Both the position numbers and the translations under genes were made by a program. The notes beneath the pieces are model-generated. The model made no database searches. It worked only from the letters and a program-made list of their open reading frames with translations, and was not told where the DNA came from. DNA of 25,000 nucleotides from Symbiodinium natans (lineage: Eukaryota; Sar; Dinophyceae; Suessiales; Symbiodiniaceae). Shown here in pieces: positions 1 through 9,074 of this stretch. The stretch covers positions 215,001-240,000 of the forward strand of contig CAJNDS010002742.1 in assembly GCA_905221605.1 (NCBI GenBank), read 5' to 3'. The stretch's first letter is position 1; each line of letters opens with the position of its first letter.

Positions 1-2178
1 GCGGTATGTCAGGAGAGAACAGGTGGTGGAACTGCCAGACAAGTGTGGTCTCCTTGCTGTTTGACTTCTGGTTTCTGTGACTGTGGCCACTCCAACAAGC
101 AAGCCTGAGAAACCAGTGCTGCCTTTAAGTCGAATAGCTCGGGTACCTGTTAGGGCTACGCTAGAGTAGCTTCTTTTGGGCCGCTGCTTGAATCCGTGCT
201 TTGGTTGGGGTTCTGTGTGCTTCGCTGTTTTCTTCCGACGGAAGCCTGTTCTTGCCATTATGCTCAGTCCAGTACTTCTCACACCAAGAACAAATAACTT
301 TGATGAGGCTAAATGGTGCTTGTCAGTTCCCTGAAGTGTTACTCTACTTGAATAAGTTAGATTTTATATGTTGTTCTGTTACATTAATTACAACATATTA
401 AGCAGAAATTACTGTATGTAAGCTTTAGTTTTTTGCCAATTCATTGTTATTGTTTTTGCCAACAAATAGCGTGCTTGACTTCGCTGTTAGGAGTAGAAAG
501 TTGATCTAAACCCACCTTTCTCGTTTCTTGCTTTTATTTCTATCATTCGAATTTTGAGGAGTAGAGAATGAATAGAGAATCATAATCCAAATAACAGCCT
601 CCGTTCGCTTGTTGTTTCCAAAAAGCGGGAGAGTGGAGGAGAGAAACCGCTCCCTCCATTTGCAATATAGAAGCAGAGTTTAACTTCGTTCCCTCGTTTC
701 CCTTTTTGTTTTGAAAAGCGGGAGCCGCCTGGTCCGGAACGTGCCTCACGTTCTTTGGCAGACTCCACGTTTTTTGCGGGGATCTCGACTAGTTGCTGCC
801 CGGGAGCCTGCCAGCCTTTGCCAGTCAAGAGTGGCTTCTTTTCCATTTGTGCGAACTTGAAGAGAACCAGCGTGCAGCAAAGCATCCCAGCATCATGGCT
901 ATGATATGGTAAATATGATTATGTTCAATACAATGATTATTTGCAATTAAAGCGCGCCTTTGAATGTGCGTCTCAACTGTCAACAGTCACCTTTCGGAAC
1001 CACACTGGCAATCTGTGATTGTGTTTCAATCATGTAGCGTGGCGCGTGCTCCTCAGCAAAAATGAGAACACTGCCTGTTTTCATCCGGTAGCATCACGTG
1101 CGACTTGCATGTGCTCATTGAGATTGATTGTGAACTCCCAATTTTCAATCGTGGGAGACGGAAAAATGGCAGATGCTTGTGTGTTTATGCTGCATATGGC
1201 TGCTTGTGTTTGCAGCATGCGTGTTGCATGTGTTGGTTGCACAAGCGATGATTCTCAGACGGTTGTGCTCAAGCGTGTTAAAACTACGAATTTGTCGTGG
1301 GACAAATGACCTTCCAGATTGCGGTCAAAGCTGTTACGTCACGTTTTTCGTTTGCGTGAAAGTAGGTTCGGCGATGAGTATGTTTCGATATACGAAGGCA
1401 TATAAAAAACATTTCGTTTGGACATATTTTTATATGTTTTTTCTTCGCGTGCTACTTGCTCACCTTGCAAGAGAAGACATGAGGATATAAGCTGATTGTT
1501 GCAAAACCTTTTGCTTTGCAGTTCTTGCTTGCAGCTCAAAACGTGGGTTGCGTTGGGTTGCTTTTGGTGGCGGCCTCAGAGTGCGTAGTTGCAGCTGTTA
1601 CCTAGGTTCACTCTTCCACAGTGATGAAATAAATTATATAGGTGCTTTTGAGGGGTTTCATGTGGGGGTGGGCATGACAGCCTCGTGGTTCTGGCATCCT
1701 TCTTGACGCAGGGGACTTGTAGGAGTTTGGTGGGCTGTGAAGGGGTTGACGAAATACCCGAAATACGGCAGTGGGTGGCGGGGAACCAATGCGACGGAAG
1801 AGCACTCCCGTTTTGCCGCGAAAGATTGTGCCAGGGAAGAAAGCCGGAAGAGCAGCTACTGATTGAGGGTGTGCACACTTGGAGACAATGCATGACATTG
1901 TGAGGTGTCGTGAAGTAAGTTTAATCTTCACAGAACCATTCAAACAACCTAAACCTTGAACCTTACAACCCGAACAACAACTGTAGCCAGCGAATCCTTG
2001 CATTGTACATTGTTGAATCCCTCGTCCGACTCTAAGCTTGGCAATAAGACCAATGTTCAAGAGGGTGTTTAGAACCAGAATGGAAGGCATGTTAAATATT
2101 GCCTATACATCTATGCCCAGTACCTGGCGCCTAAACCCTGAACTCCCCGAAGCCTAGCCATCAGACAGTTTCCAGGCC
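1..2178. other. Gene-free stretch, no supported coding
   Basis: I see no conserved protein motif on either strand. The first 1.5 kb is more AT-rich than the rest of the window and lacks the telomere-like heptamers common further on. Open frames here, up to 160 codons on the minus strand near 1608-2090, have no recognisable domain and a composition typical of chance readings. The last part (about 1930-2178) carries short CCTAAACC and CCTGAAC words. It probably holds intergenic DNA and the 5' flank of the gene that starts at 2179. Confidence 0.5.
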
Positions 2179-2260
2179 ATGCGTGTGTTTGGTTTTCTCG
2201 CGGGCGTGGCCTCAGCGACAGCGGTGTCGCCGAGTGCGGCTCAGCTGGTGGTGGAAGGGA
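2179..2260 (+). CDS. Signal-peptide exon of the secreted cysteine-motif gene
   Basis: The ATG at 2179 opens MRVFGFLAGVASATAVSPSA, a short basic start, a hydrophobic core and small residues suited to signal-peptidase cleavage, followed by AQLVVEG. The codons are GC-rich, unlike the flanks. A CCAG just before the ATG (2172-2175) could be a cis or spliced-leader acceptor. The exon should stop between about 2250 and 2262, where the sequence turns into a G-rich tract with a possible GT donor. Its link to the exon at 3560 is inferred from position and from the need of that exon for a secretion signal. Confidence 0.5.
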
Positions 2261-5200
2261 TGAGGGGGGTTTGGGGTTTGGAATATTCCGGTTCAGGGTT
2301 TAAGGGTTCAAGGCTGAGGATGCAAGTAGTAGGGTTTGCAGTAGGAAGCTGAGGTGCTCAGTACTTAGGAATGGCTTTCAGAGGATCTCAGAGTGGACGG
2401 CTGCGCGTGTTGTTGTAATTGCATCAAGCTTCTCGCAATCTAATCTTCCAGGTACACCTGCGGCTCCAAATCTAGAGAATCCTTTTGTTTCCGTTTGATG
2501 AGGACTTCAGTTTCCTTTTGTTTCAGCTTTATGAAGACTTCCTTATGGCCTTAATCCCCGTGCTATAAACTAAACCCAAACCTTAACGAAGTCTTAAATC
2601 CAAGCTCATTATCCCCAGGGTTGAACGGCCTTCCCCTCGGCGAAGCTCTGAGGTTTGCGGCAGCCACCCCGAGACAGCTCCTCGCCTGTGGCAGTAGTAT
2701 TTTTTTACAAGTATGACCATGATTATTGTTGTCTGGTCTTGCTGCGCTGCTAGGCTTGCTATTGCTATTGTGATTTCGCTCCCCAAGTTTAGTACCAGTA
2801 CTTCTATCGCTGCTACTATTACGAATAAGATTGCGATTGTGACTGCGATTGCAATTGCTATTGCTATCTTTGTTATCACAGTTAGTACTGCTACTGTCAC
2901 TCTTACTGTTAATTTCATTACTACTAGGAATGATACTGTGAGCATTGTTGTCAATATTATCATTATTATCACTAGTATCATTACTATCATTTTTATCATT
3001 ATTATCATTATTATCATAATTATCATTATTTTCATTCTTATCATCATTATCATCATTATCATCATTATCATTATTATCATCATTATCATTATTATCATTA
3101 TTATCATTATTATCATTATTATCATTATTATCATTATTACCATTATTATCATTATTATCATTATTATCATTATTATCATTATTATCATTATTATCATTAT
3201 CATCATTATCATCATTATTATCATTATTATCGTTATTATCATTATTATCATTATTATCATTATTATCATTATGATCATTATTATCATTATTATCATTGTT
3301 ATCATTATTATCATTATTATCATTATTATCATTATCATCATTATCATCGTTATTATCATTATTATCATTATTGTCATGATTATCATTATTATCATTATTA
3401 TCATTGTTATCATTACCATTCCTATTACCATTACCAACCTCGGAACGCTGCCGCTTGCTACCGAAAACCGTAAGAAGGAGCTCTGGAGCCTGCGACACAT
3501 GGTCGAGGCCAGCTTACAAGTGGCCGTAAGTGCACTAGAAATGGAGAAAGCGACTCCAGGTTCCTGACTGCGACAAGCCGGACTTCGGCTCCTGCGGCAA
3601 TGCCTGCTGCGTTGCAGAACTTTCCCTTTCAGCCGCGCCTCTCCAGGCGTACACAGACACGAAGAATGCGCTGATGAGTTTGCAGTCGGATGGCTTCAGC
3701 TACGTCACGGGAGGCGATCCCAATCCAGCAGATGATAAACGGCCCAAAAACATCACCAAACCCAAGGGATTCAAGTTCGTCTTCCAGGGCCGTCACGGTG
3801 CCGGCAAGTACAGCGGCCCACACGCAGACATTTTGAATTTCGCCATATACGAGTCTGGTACAGGCTCTGTTCTTCGAATGTTTTCGCTGAGTCGCATCCA
3901 TGGCGCTTTGGGCGATCGCGGCCAAAACTACAAGACGTTGGCCTTCCTGGCTCAGAAATTGGACTCCAATAGCAAACTGACTCCGGTGCATGGCTGTGGC
4001 ATACTGGCGGCAACTGCCCACGAGAGCTTTCTCTGCCAACCTCGCCTTTCCAGGCGTACACAGACACGAAGGATGCGCTGATGAGCTTGCAGTCGGATGG
4101 CTTCAGCTACGTCACGGGAGGCGATCCCAATCCAGCAGATGATAAACGGCCCAAAAACATCACCAAACCCAAGGGATTCAAGTTCGTCTTCCAGGGCCGT
4201 CACGGTGCCGGCAAGTACAGCGGCCCACACGCAGACATTTTGAATTTCGCCATATACGAGTCTGGTACAGGCTCTGTTCTTCGAATGTTTTCGCTGAGTC
4301 GCATCCATGGCGCTTTGGGCGATCGCGGCCAAAACTACAAGACGTTGGCCTTCCTGGCTCAGAAATTGGACTCCAATAGCAAACTGACTCCGGTGCATGG
4401 CTGTGGCATACTGGCGGCAACTGCCCACGAGGCGTCGTTTTTCTTGCAGCACCGGAGTGTCCTGGACCTCAGCAGCCAAACTTGTTCAAGTGTTTGTGGA
4501 ACGTCCCCTGCAAAAGTTTCGGATTGTGACAAGCCGGACTTCGGCTCCTGCGGCAATGCATGCTGCTTGGCAGAGCTTTCTCTGCCAACCTCGCCTTTCC
4601 AGGCGTACACAGACACGAAGGATGCGCTGATGAGCTTGCAGTCGGATGGCTTCAGCTACGTCACGGGAGGCGATCCCAATCCAGCAGATGATAAACGGCC
4701 CAAAAACATCACCAAACCCAAGGGATTCAAGTTCGTCTTCCAGGGCCGTCACGGTGCCGGCAAGTACAGCGGCTCACACGCAGACATCCTGGATTCATGA
4801 TTCCCCAAGTGGTATCGTTTTATTTTCTGGATAGTGGCTGCAACGGCTGTTCAGGCCCAGGGTCCCCAGAATCGGGTTGTTATTGTAGGGTCCCAAAGTG
4901 GGAAGGTCTATATAAGCCCTAAACTTGCACCCAAGGATTTCGCAATCTACGAGTCTGGCAGCGGCTCGGTGCTTCGGATGTTTTCGCTGAGCCGCATCCA
5001 TGGGGCCTTGGGTGATCGCGGCCAGAGCCTCGCCTGTCAAGCTAAGCTCCAAACCCTACAAGAAACACGAAAGAACCTCGAGCCGTAGCTTTGCATAGAG
5101 TCGTCGTAGTGGAAGTTGCAGAGGCGTTGAAAGGCTGGAGGGTTGCGCAGGGCCTATAGAGGGTCCGGATTGGAATGTACGGTCGGAGAAGTATTCCATG

Positions 5201-5514
5201 CCTCTCTCTCTCTCTCTCCTTCTCGCTTTCTTTCTTTGTCTCCCCCTCTCTTGTATGTGCGTGTTACGTGTCTGTCGGTTTTCCTGTCAATCTGTCACGT
5301 ACCAGCCTCAAGAGCCTCGTTCTAGCAACCCGAGGCTGTAAGCAGCCCGACCTTAACACTTGAGGTTTAGGGTGCATACGGCCTGAGGTTTTGTTACATC
5401 TCTGAGTCTATACCTTAAGCCCCGCAACCAGCAACGCGCAGGAACTACAAAACCCTGGCCTTCTTGGCCAAGAAGCTGGACGGATCGGAGAAGCCCACGC
5501 CCCTGTATGGCTGC
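2179..5514 (+). CDS. Predicted secreted cysteine-motif protein, multi-exon gene with tandemly repeated body
   Basis: This is a gene model built from a signal-peptide exon (2179 to about 2260), a first intron of about 1.3 kb, three tandem copies of the coding body (3560-4024, 4025-4431, 4516-4791) and two further exons (4936-5024, 5442 to about 5514). The mature protein would begin near the motif DCDKPDFGSCGNACC and contain the conserved blocks FAIYESGxGSVLRMFS, SRIHGALGDRGQ and NYKTLAFLA. The C(T/S/D)KPDFG..CGNACC start is, from memory, shared by uncharacterised secreted proteins of algae and other protists; I know no function for it. Copy 1 is out of frame with copy 2, but copy 2 reads in frame into copy 3. 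It is unclear whether one mRNA spans all copies or whether copies 1-2 are silent insertions. The 3' end of the gene is not found. Confidence 0.55.
2261..3559 (+). other. Inferred first intron of the secreted-protein gene, with microsatellite
   Basis: This stretch lies between the signal-peptide exon and the first DCDKPDFG exon. It contains telomere-like G-rich words (2270-2340), C-rich words (2560-2620) and the large ATT/ATC array. It ends in CTCCAG directly before G at 3560, the AG|G acceptor pattern seen at the other introns. The long open frames here on both strands (poly-Ile on +, Asn/Asp repeats on -) are products of the microsatellite and not genes. Confidence 0.5.
2953..3425. repeat. 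ATT/ATC (hexamer ATTATC) microsatellite, about 470 bp
   Basis: The stretch is built almost wholly of ATT and ATC trinucleotides, mostly as the hexamer ATTATC, with scattered point changes to GTT, CCA, GTC or TTC triplets. Interruptions such as ATGATC and GTTATC show it has aged. The three-base register is kept almost throughout, so all six frames stay open for hundreds of codons. The flanks (2760-2950, 3410-3440) are looser versions of the same triplet pattern. Confidence 0.95.
3560..4024 (+). CDS. Array copy 1: intronless secreted-protein body
   Basis: The copy starts right after CTCCAG with GTT CCT GAC and encodes VPDCDKPDFGSCGNACC, followed by a lysine- and glycine-rich middle (DPNPADDKRPKN, FVFQGRHGAGKYSG), FAIYESGTGSVLRMFS, SRIHGALGDRGQ and NYKTLAFLAQKLD. 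No intron separates HADIL from NFAIYES or RGQ from NYKT, although copy 3 has introns at exactly these two points. An in-frame TAG at about 3533-3535 rules out coding further upstream, which supports an exon start at 3560. After the HE codons at 4019-4024 the frame runs into copy 2 in the wrong register and stops at 4079-4081, where TGA overlaps the ATG of the copy-2 frame. Confidence 0.7.
4025..4431 (+). CDS. Array copy 2: intronless, missing the N-terminal cysteine motif
   Basis: This is a 407-bp direct repeat of copy 1, nearly identical at the DNA level; I find only single changes such as AGTTTG/AGCTTG and AAGAAT/AAGGAT before the middle of the unit and none in the last 200 bp. It lacks the segment that encodes the CxKPDFGxCGNACC motif, so 142 bp are missing compared with the 549-bp spacing of copies 2 and 3. 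Because 407 is not a multiple of three, copies 1 and 2 are out of frame with each other. The copy-2 frame stays open through the linker and into copy 3. Confidence 0.7.
4432..4515 (+). other. Linker between array copies 2 and 3
   Basis: These 84 bp are in frame with both neighbours and read as a serine- and cysteine-bearing linker (ASFFLQHRSVLDLSSQTCS and onward). The beginning TTTTTCTTGCAG looks like an intron 3' end, so the linker could be a leftover of intron or untranslated sequence from the donor of the duplication instead of true protein. Confidence 0.45.
4516..4791 (+). CDS. Array copy 3, exon with cysteine motif, followed by GA-AG intron
   Basis: The exon encodes VSDCDKPDFGSCGNACCLAE and the same middle part as copies 1 and 2, to which its DNA is almost identical up to about 4773. 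From there it diverges (GGCTCACACG, ATCCTG) and the homology to the intronless copies stops after HADIL at 4791. Reading on would give Asp-Ser-stop, so an intron must follow. Its DNA identity to copies 1-2 contrasts with the about 85% identity of the next exon, which suggests recombination or gene conversion with a breakpoint near the end of this exon. Confidence 0.7.
4792..4935 (+). other. GA-AG intron, 144 bp
   Basis: The boundaries come from aligning copy 3 with the intronless copies: HADIL is followed by (N/D)FAIYES in the protein. The intron begins GATTCA and ends CCCAAG, and the next exon begins GATTTC. The same GATT therefore stands at the start of the intron and at the start of the downstream exon, like a short target duplication. 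GA donors are known for dinoflagellate introns. Confidence 0.7.
4936..5024 (+). CDS. Exon of copy 3: DFAIYES...GDRG(Q) block
   Basis: The exon encodes DFAIYESGSGSVLRMFS and SRIHGALGDRG plus the first two bases of Gln. Compared by eye with the same block in copies 1 and 2, about 13 of 89 bases differ, yet only two residues change (N to D, T to S). That pattern of mostly silent changes means both lineages have been under protein-level selection. The exon starts in phase 0 and ends after two bases of a codon. Confidence 0.75.
5025..5441 (+). other. GA-AG intron, 417 bp
   Basis: The exon bases CA at 5023-5024 and G at 5442 rebuild the Gln codon present without interruption in copies 1 and 2. The intron begins GAGCCT and ends GCGCAG. 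It holds a CT-rich tract (about 5200-5250) and a TTTAGGG word (about 5365). The open frames inside it are chance readings. Confidence 0.75.
5442..5514 (+). CDS. Exon of copy 3: NYKTLAFLAKKLD block
   Basis: The exon completes Gln and encodes NYKTLAFLAKKLDGSEKP followed by TPLYGC, matching NYKTLAFLAQKLDSNSK and TPVHGC of the intronless copies. Similarity ends near the Cys codon at 5512-5514, so a donor lies close by (GCTGCC at 5510 is one option). The continuation of the protein was not found further downstream. Confidence 0.7.
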
Positions 5515-8500
5515 CGCTTGGTCGGTTTGGATGTTGCAAGTTCCGTTTTAGGATTTGGGGTCTCGGGCCTGCGTAGCTTAGAGGGCCTAGTTGCTTCCAT
5601 AAACAAGCAGGTTTGGGGCTTGGGGTGGTCAGGACTTCACTGTCCCAGCAAAGCTCGAGCAAGACCATGTAGAATTGGCCCTACTAGGACCTTATAGGGA
5701 GACTTCGTGAGGATATGCACACGAAAAGCAAAAGAAACGTGAAACAGTCCGGGGCCCTGCCTTCAAACTTTCAGCAAGCTTGCAATCTTCAACGTAAACC
5801 ACCCCCAAAATCCCAAGATCTCCCTCGCAACTCCTCAGCCCTAAACCCTCACCCAAGTGCCCTGATCAGGCGGACTCGCGACCGAGTCGGAGAACCAGTT
5901 CATGTTGGCGTATGCCCCTGTTCGAAATTCGTTTTTGTTAGGGAGTGTCTAAAGGCTGTCGTTGGGCACACTTCCTGTCTAGTCCAGAACCTATGCGTTT
6001 CATGAATTTTTAGGGGATCGTTGGGGCATATTCAGTGTTTAGCAGGATTGTCTGGGCAGCACCATGTTGTGTGTGTGTGTGCTCTGCAGTGTCTGGCCTA
6101 CACGACATGCTTTCTGCTTCACGAAAAATGCAACTTGCTACACTACGAGTATGTGATTTTGTCCTCCAGGGTGCAGAATGTTTGTTCAGAATCTGGGGTC
6201 TGTGGGTTCAGGGCTTCGAATTGGGGGGGGGCAGCTGTTCTCAGGGATTTAGGCGGGGTTGTTCAAACCCCAAGCACAAAACCTTCAATCCCACTCGGCG
6301 CCGCCAGCTCAGGAGAACACCCAGTAACTGGGTGGGGCATTTGCTGTTCCTCAAAGTGGGAGCGCAAAGTTGCATCAGAGGTTGTGGTACACTATAGCCA
6401 AATCCACACCCTTTCGTTTATTACACAAGGCAAACATGTGCTTCGAAGCACTCACTAGTCACTAGCTCCGAGAACGGCTATGCTGCAAAGCCTCCGCGGC
6501 GCGGACATTCACCCGGGCTCTGGAGCAGAAGCTGCACTAGCAAATGGTAAATACAGTCATGGTGGCAGGAGTAGTTTAATGCATCATCAGTTCTTCTTCG
6601 GTTTTGGCTTTTACAGAAGATTGGACACTTCCTCTTCGGAAAAAAACTCACGCATAGAAGGCAGGGTGGGGGACGACCCAGTACTTGTGTTGCTCCTGTC
6701 GTGTCGGTTCCAAAATATCAAGCAACGCGCGACTGGAGCCTGTGCTTGGCTGGCAACGATCCAGAATTCAACCGGCGCCTTGCTTGAAAAAGCGTCTCCG
6801 CTGGAAGCATCAGCTGATGAAGCTGGCGTCTCAGAGTCATCCTTTCAAACCCAAAGCCGAAGCCGGAAACGCTGAAGCCTAGACTATGGTGAGATTTCGG
6901 CGTGTGTCACGGGATTTCTGCCCTCAGTGACTTCAAAGGGGTTGGGCCCTTCGTCTTATCACACATCATGAGGTCACCCTAAGCCCGACACACCCCTTAA
7001 TTTAACCTCAATCCCTACATAGGGTTGTTAAGGATTTGTTGAGGTTCTTTACGGCTCATGTAGCTTTTTCTAGGGTTTGGAAGGGTCGAGGATGGAGTCG
7101 GGGTTTGACCAGGTTTGAACCCTGAACTCTTCCAGCTCTGAAGTCCGTGAGAGAAAGCCAGGTGGCAGTAGTTTAGGGTATCTGGTGATCAAGTGGCGGA
7201 AGAAAGGTATTTTGCTACAGCGTCGCCCCTGAACCTCAACGTTAAAGGCCCCCTCCTGTTTCATCATACGCCTTTTTGCACCCGCAGCCCTTTGTTTCAT
7301 CAGCGCAGTTCGGTCGGGCCTCGGCATGGAATCCCTCCCAATTGTCAGGGCCCTGGTTGGTCCTGTTCGACATGACAGCACTTTCTTCATTGCGGTACTC
7401 GTCAGGCGGTAGAACTGGCCGCAGCAGGGCTGTGCTTGCATGTGGCAGCGCTATTGTATGACCTGTGCTGCAGTCTTCATTGAACGGACTACCAAGCTTG
7501 CACAAAATTGGAGTTGTGCCCGAGTTCTTATTGCCTGTGCATGAACAACTCAGGTCCCTGCATGGCAAGTCATTTCATCTACCCGCTCTGCTACGACTGA
7601 AGGGCGGTTTGTCTGCCTTGCTTGTCGCAGAGATGTGCAGGATACATAGGAACTGTCCTTGACCACGTGTGGCCTTTCTTGTAGACAGATGCGAAATCCC
7701 ACGTTCCCTGAAAGATACCGCGAACCGAAAATAGTTAACCCCGGAAGCTAGCGTGCTGCAGCCTTTGTATAACCGTTGTCTGACGGGGCGGACTCCCGAG
7801 AAAGTGGGTTGGTTAAGACCGTCAGGGTTAAAATTTGGGACTTGGTTTTGAGACGCTGGCCTTCGGTGCTGACCCAAAGTTCAAAGCATCGCCGCAAGAT
7901 CCGGGTCTTGGAAGGTCGGAGCGTAGGACTGGGTTCAGGGCAGGCTGAGGTCGAGATTTTTATTAGGCCGGAGGTTTTTGAGGGAAGGTAAGGAAGGACT
8001 GCCATAGTAAAGGCAGACCCCAAGGCACGTGTGACTCGGCCCATTTTTGGCAGCTCCATTTATCACACATCAAAACAGCTGCCGCTTGAAACTGTTTGGC
8101 CATGATGCCTCCATGAGGATGGCAGTCCTGAAGAGCTCTCAGTAATCTGGAAGGGAAGTCGTGCCGTGGAAAAAGTCAGTCTTCGCAGTACCGCTCCCCT
8201 GGGGTCATGTTCAAATTATCCCGGACCATGGTGGACCTTGTGATGTGTCAATGTTCTGGCTTTCGTTTCAAATCCGAGCTCAATGCTGCCATTCTTGAGC
8301 TTCGTTGCGCGCAGCTGTGTGGGTTCCAGACAAGATAGTTGGCCGCGCGCCTTGCAAACCTTCGGTGCTGGCCAGGATTAGGCTACATGCCAAGTTGGCA
8401 CCGTCCGCCTCTGGGAGATGGGCCGCAGCGACTTTGATCCAACTAGGTTTTGTTGGCTTTGCATCTTGCTGCTGCTGAGTGATGTTGCCTGCGCTGTGCT

Positions 8501-8670
8501 GGAGGCAAGAGCCTGTTGCCGTCGTAGCTTTCGGGATGAGATGCCCGCAAAGCGGCAGTGCCGACGAACTGTTGCGGGCTCATCTGACCCGGGAAGCGCG
8601 TGGATTGCACTCTGAGAGGATGGTGCTGAGCCCTTAGCTACCCAAAGTTTTGACAAAGCCCTCGCGTAAG
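5515..8670. other. Intron or spacer DNA without supported genes
   Basis: I found no conserved motif here on either strand. The open frames of 60-145 codons have no domain I recognise. Telomere-like words occur near 5840-5860, 7070-7085 and 7165-7175. A dispersed repeat at 7284-7340 recurs at 10004-10060. Missing 3' exons of the secreted-protein gene, or 5' exons of the KS or ABC1 genes, could be hidden here as short exons. Confidence 0.5.
7284..7340 (+). repeat. Dispersed repeat, copy A
   Basis: The stretch containing GCAGCCCTTTG, GCGCAGTTCGGTC and CCTCGGCATGGAA recurs at 10004-10060 with only a handful of differences by eye. The two copies have the same orientation and flank the KS and ABC1 exons. 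No known element is recognised. Confidence 0.8.
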
Positions 8671-9017
8671 GTGGGAGAGGCTCAACAAGGAAGAGGACTT
8701 GACAAGTGAGCTGGAGGACGGCAGATTCGACAAAGACTACTATCTGAGTGCGGCTGCAGGAAAGTTGTACACGCTGCGCGGCGGTTGGCTTGATTCCGGG
8801 ACCATCTTCGGCTTCGATTGCGGCTACTTCCGCAACATGTCCAAGCAGGAAGCCGAAGCCATGGATCCACAGGTGCGCTTGCTCCTCTTAACGGTGCCAG
8901 AAGCTTACCTTGCGGCTGGCATGGTCTTCGACGAGCCAGAGACCTGCGTCTACACAGGTATCACAAGCCATGAGTATCAGAGCTTTAGCACCCTCCATCC
9001 GAGACAAAGTCAGACAG
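8671..9017 (+). CDS. Orphan ketosynthase (KS) exon, N-terminal part of a PKS KS domain
   Basis: The frame starting RWERLNKEEDL after an AG|G acceptor at 8669-8671 encodes KLYTLRGGWLDSG, FDCGYFRNMSKQEAEAMDPQ, VRLLLLTVPEAYLAAGMVF and CVYTGITSHEYQ. This matches the beta-ketoacyl synthase order RRGGFLD, FDxxFFxISxKEAxxMDPQ, RLLLE..WEALExAG, GVFxG...xY. In polyketide synthases this domain condenses acyl units, but the fragment ends well before the catalytic cysteine (DTACSSS) and both histidines. I find neither those parts nor the usual N-terminal IAVVG segment nearby. It ends either at the GT after 8957 or at the GCAAGT donor at 9018. It could be one exon of a PKS gene, an exon captured by the downstream gene, or a pseudogene fragment. 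Confidence 0.7.
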
Positions 9018-9074
9018 GCAAGTTTACTAACACTGGGTGCAATGCCTGCATGGCGGCCAACCATGGTGCTGAAG
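9018..9074 (+). other. Possible short intron between the KS and ABC1 exons
   Basis: The 57-bp stretch begins GCAAGT, a strong GC-type donor, contains TACTAAC (9025-9031), identical to the classic branch-point word, and ends CTGAAG before the ABC1 block. Joining here does not keep the KS and ABC1 frames together (KS ends after one base of a codon, ABC1 continues at a codon start), so a fused product is not shown. The ABC1 frame is also open upstream through this stretch. Confidence 0.3.

Noticed and set aside
2563-3500. Minus-strand frame of about 311 codons with Asn/Asp repeats, and plus-strand poly-Ile frame
   Set aside because: Both are translations of the ATT/ATC microsatellite; no flanking domain or start context supports a gene.
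8036-8058. Possible relic of the dinoflagellate spliced leader (CCATTTTTGGC)
   Set aside because: Only a short core resembles the leader and the rest does not match, so chance is likely.
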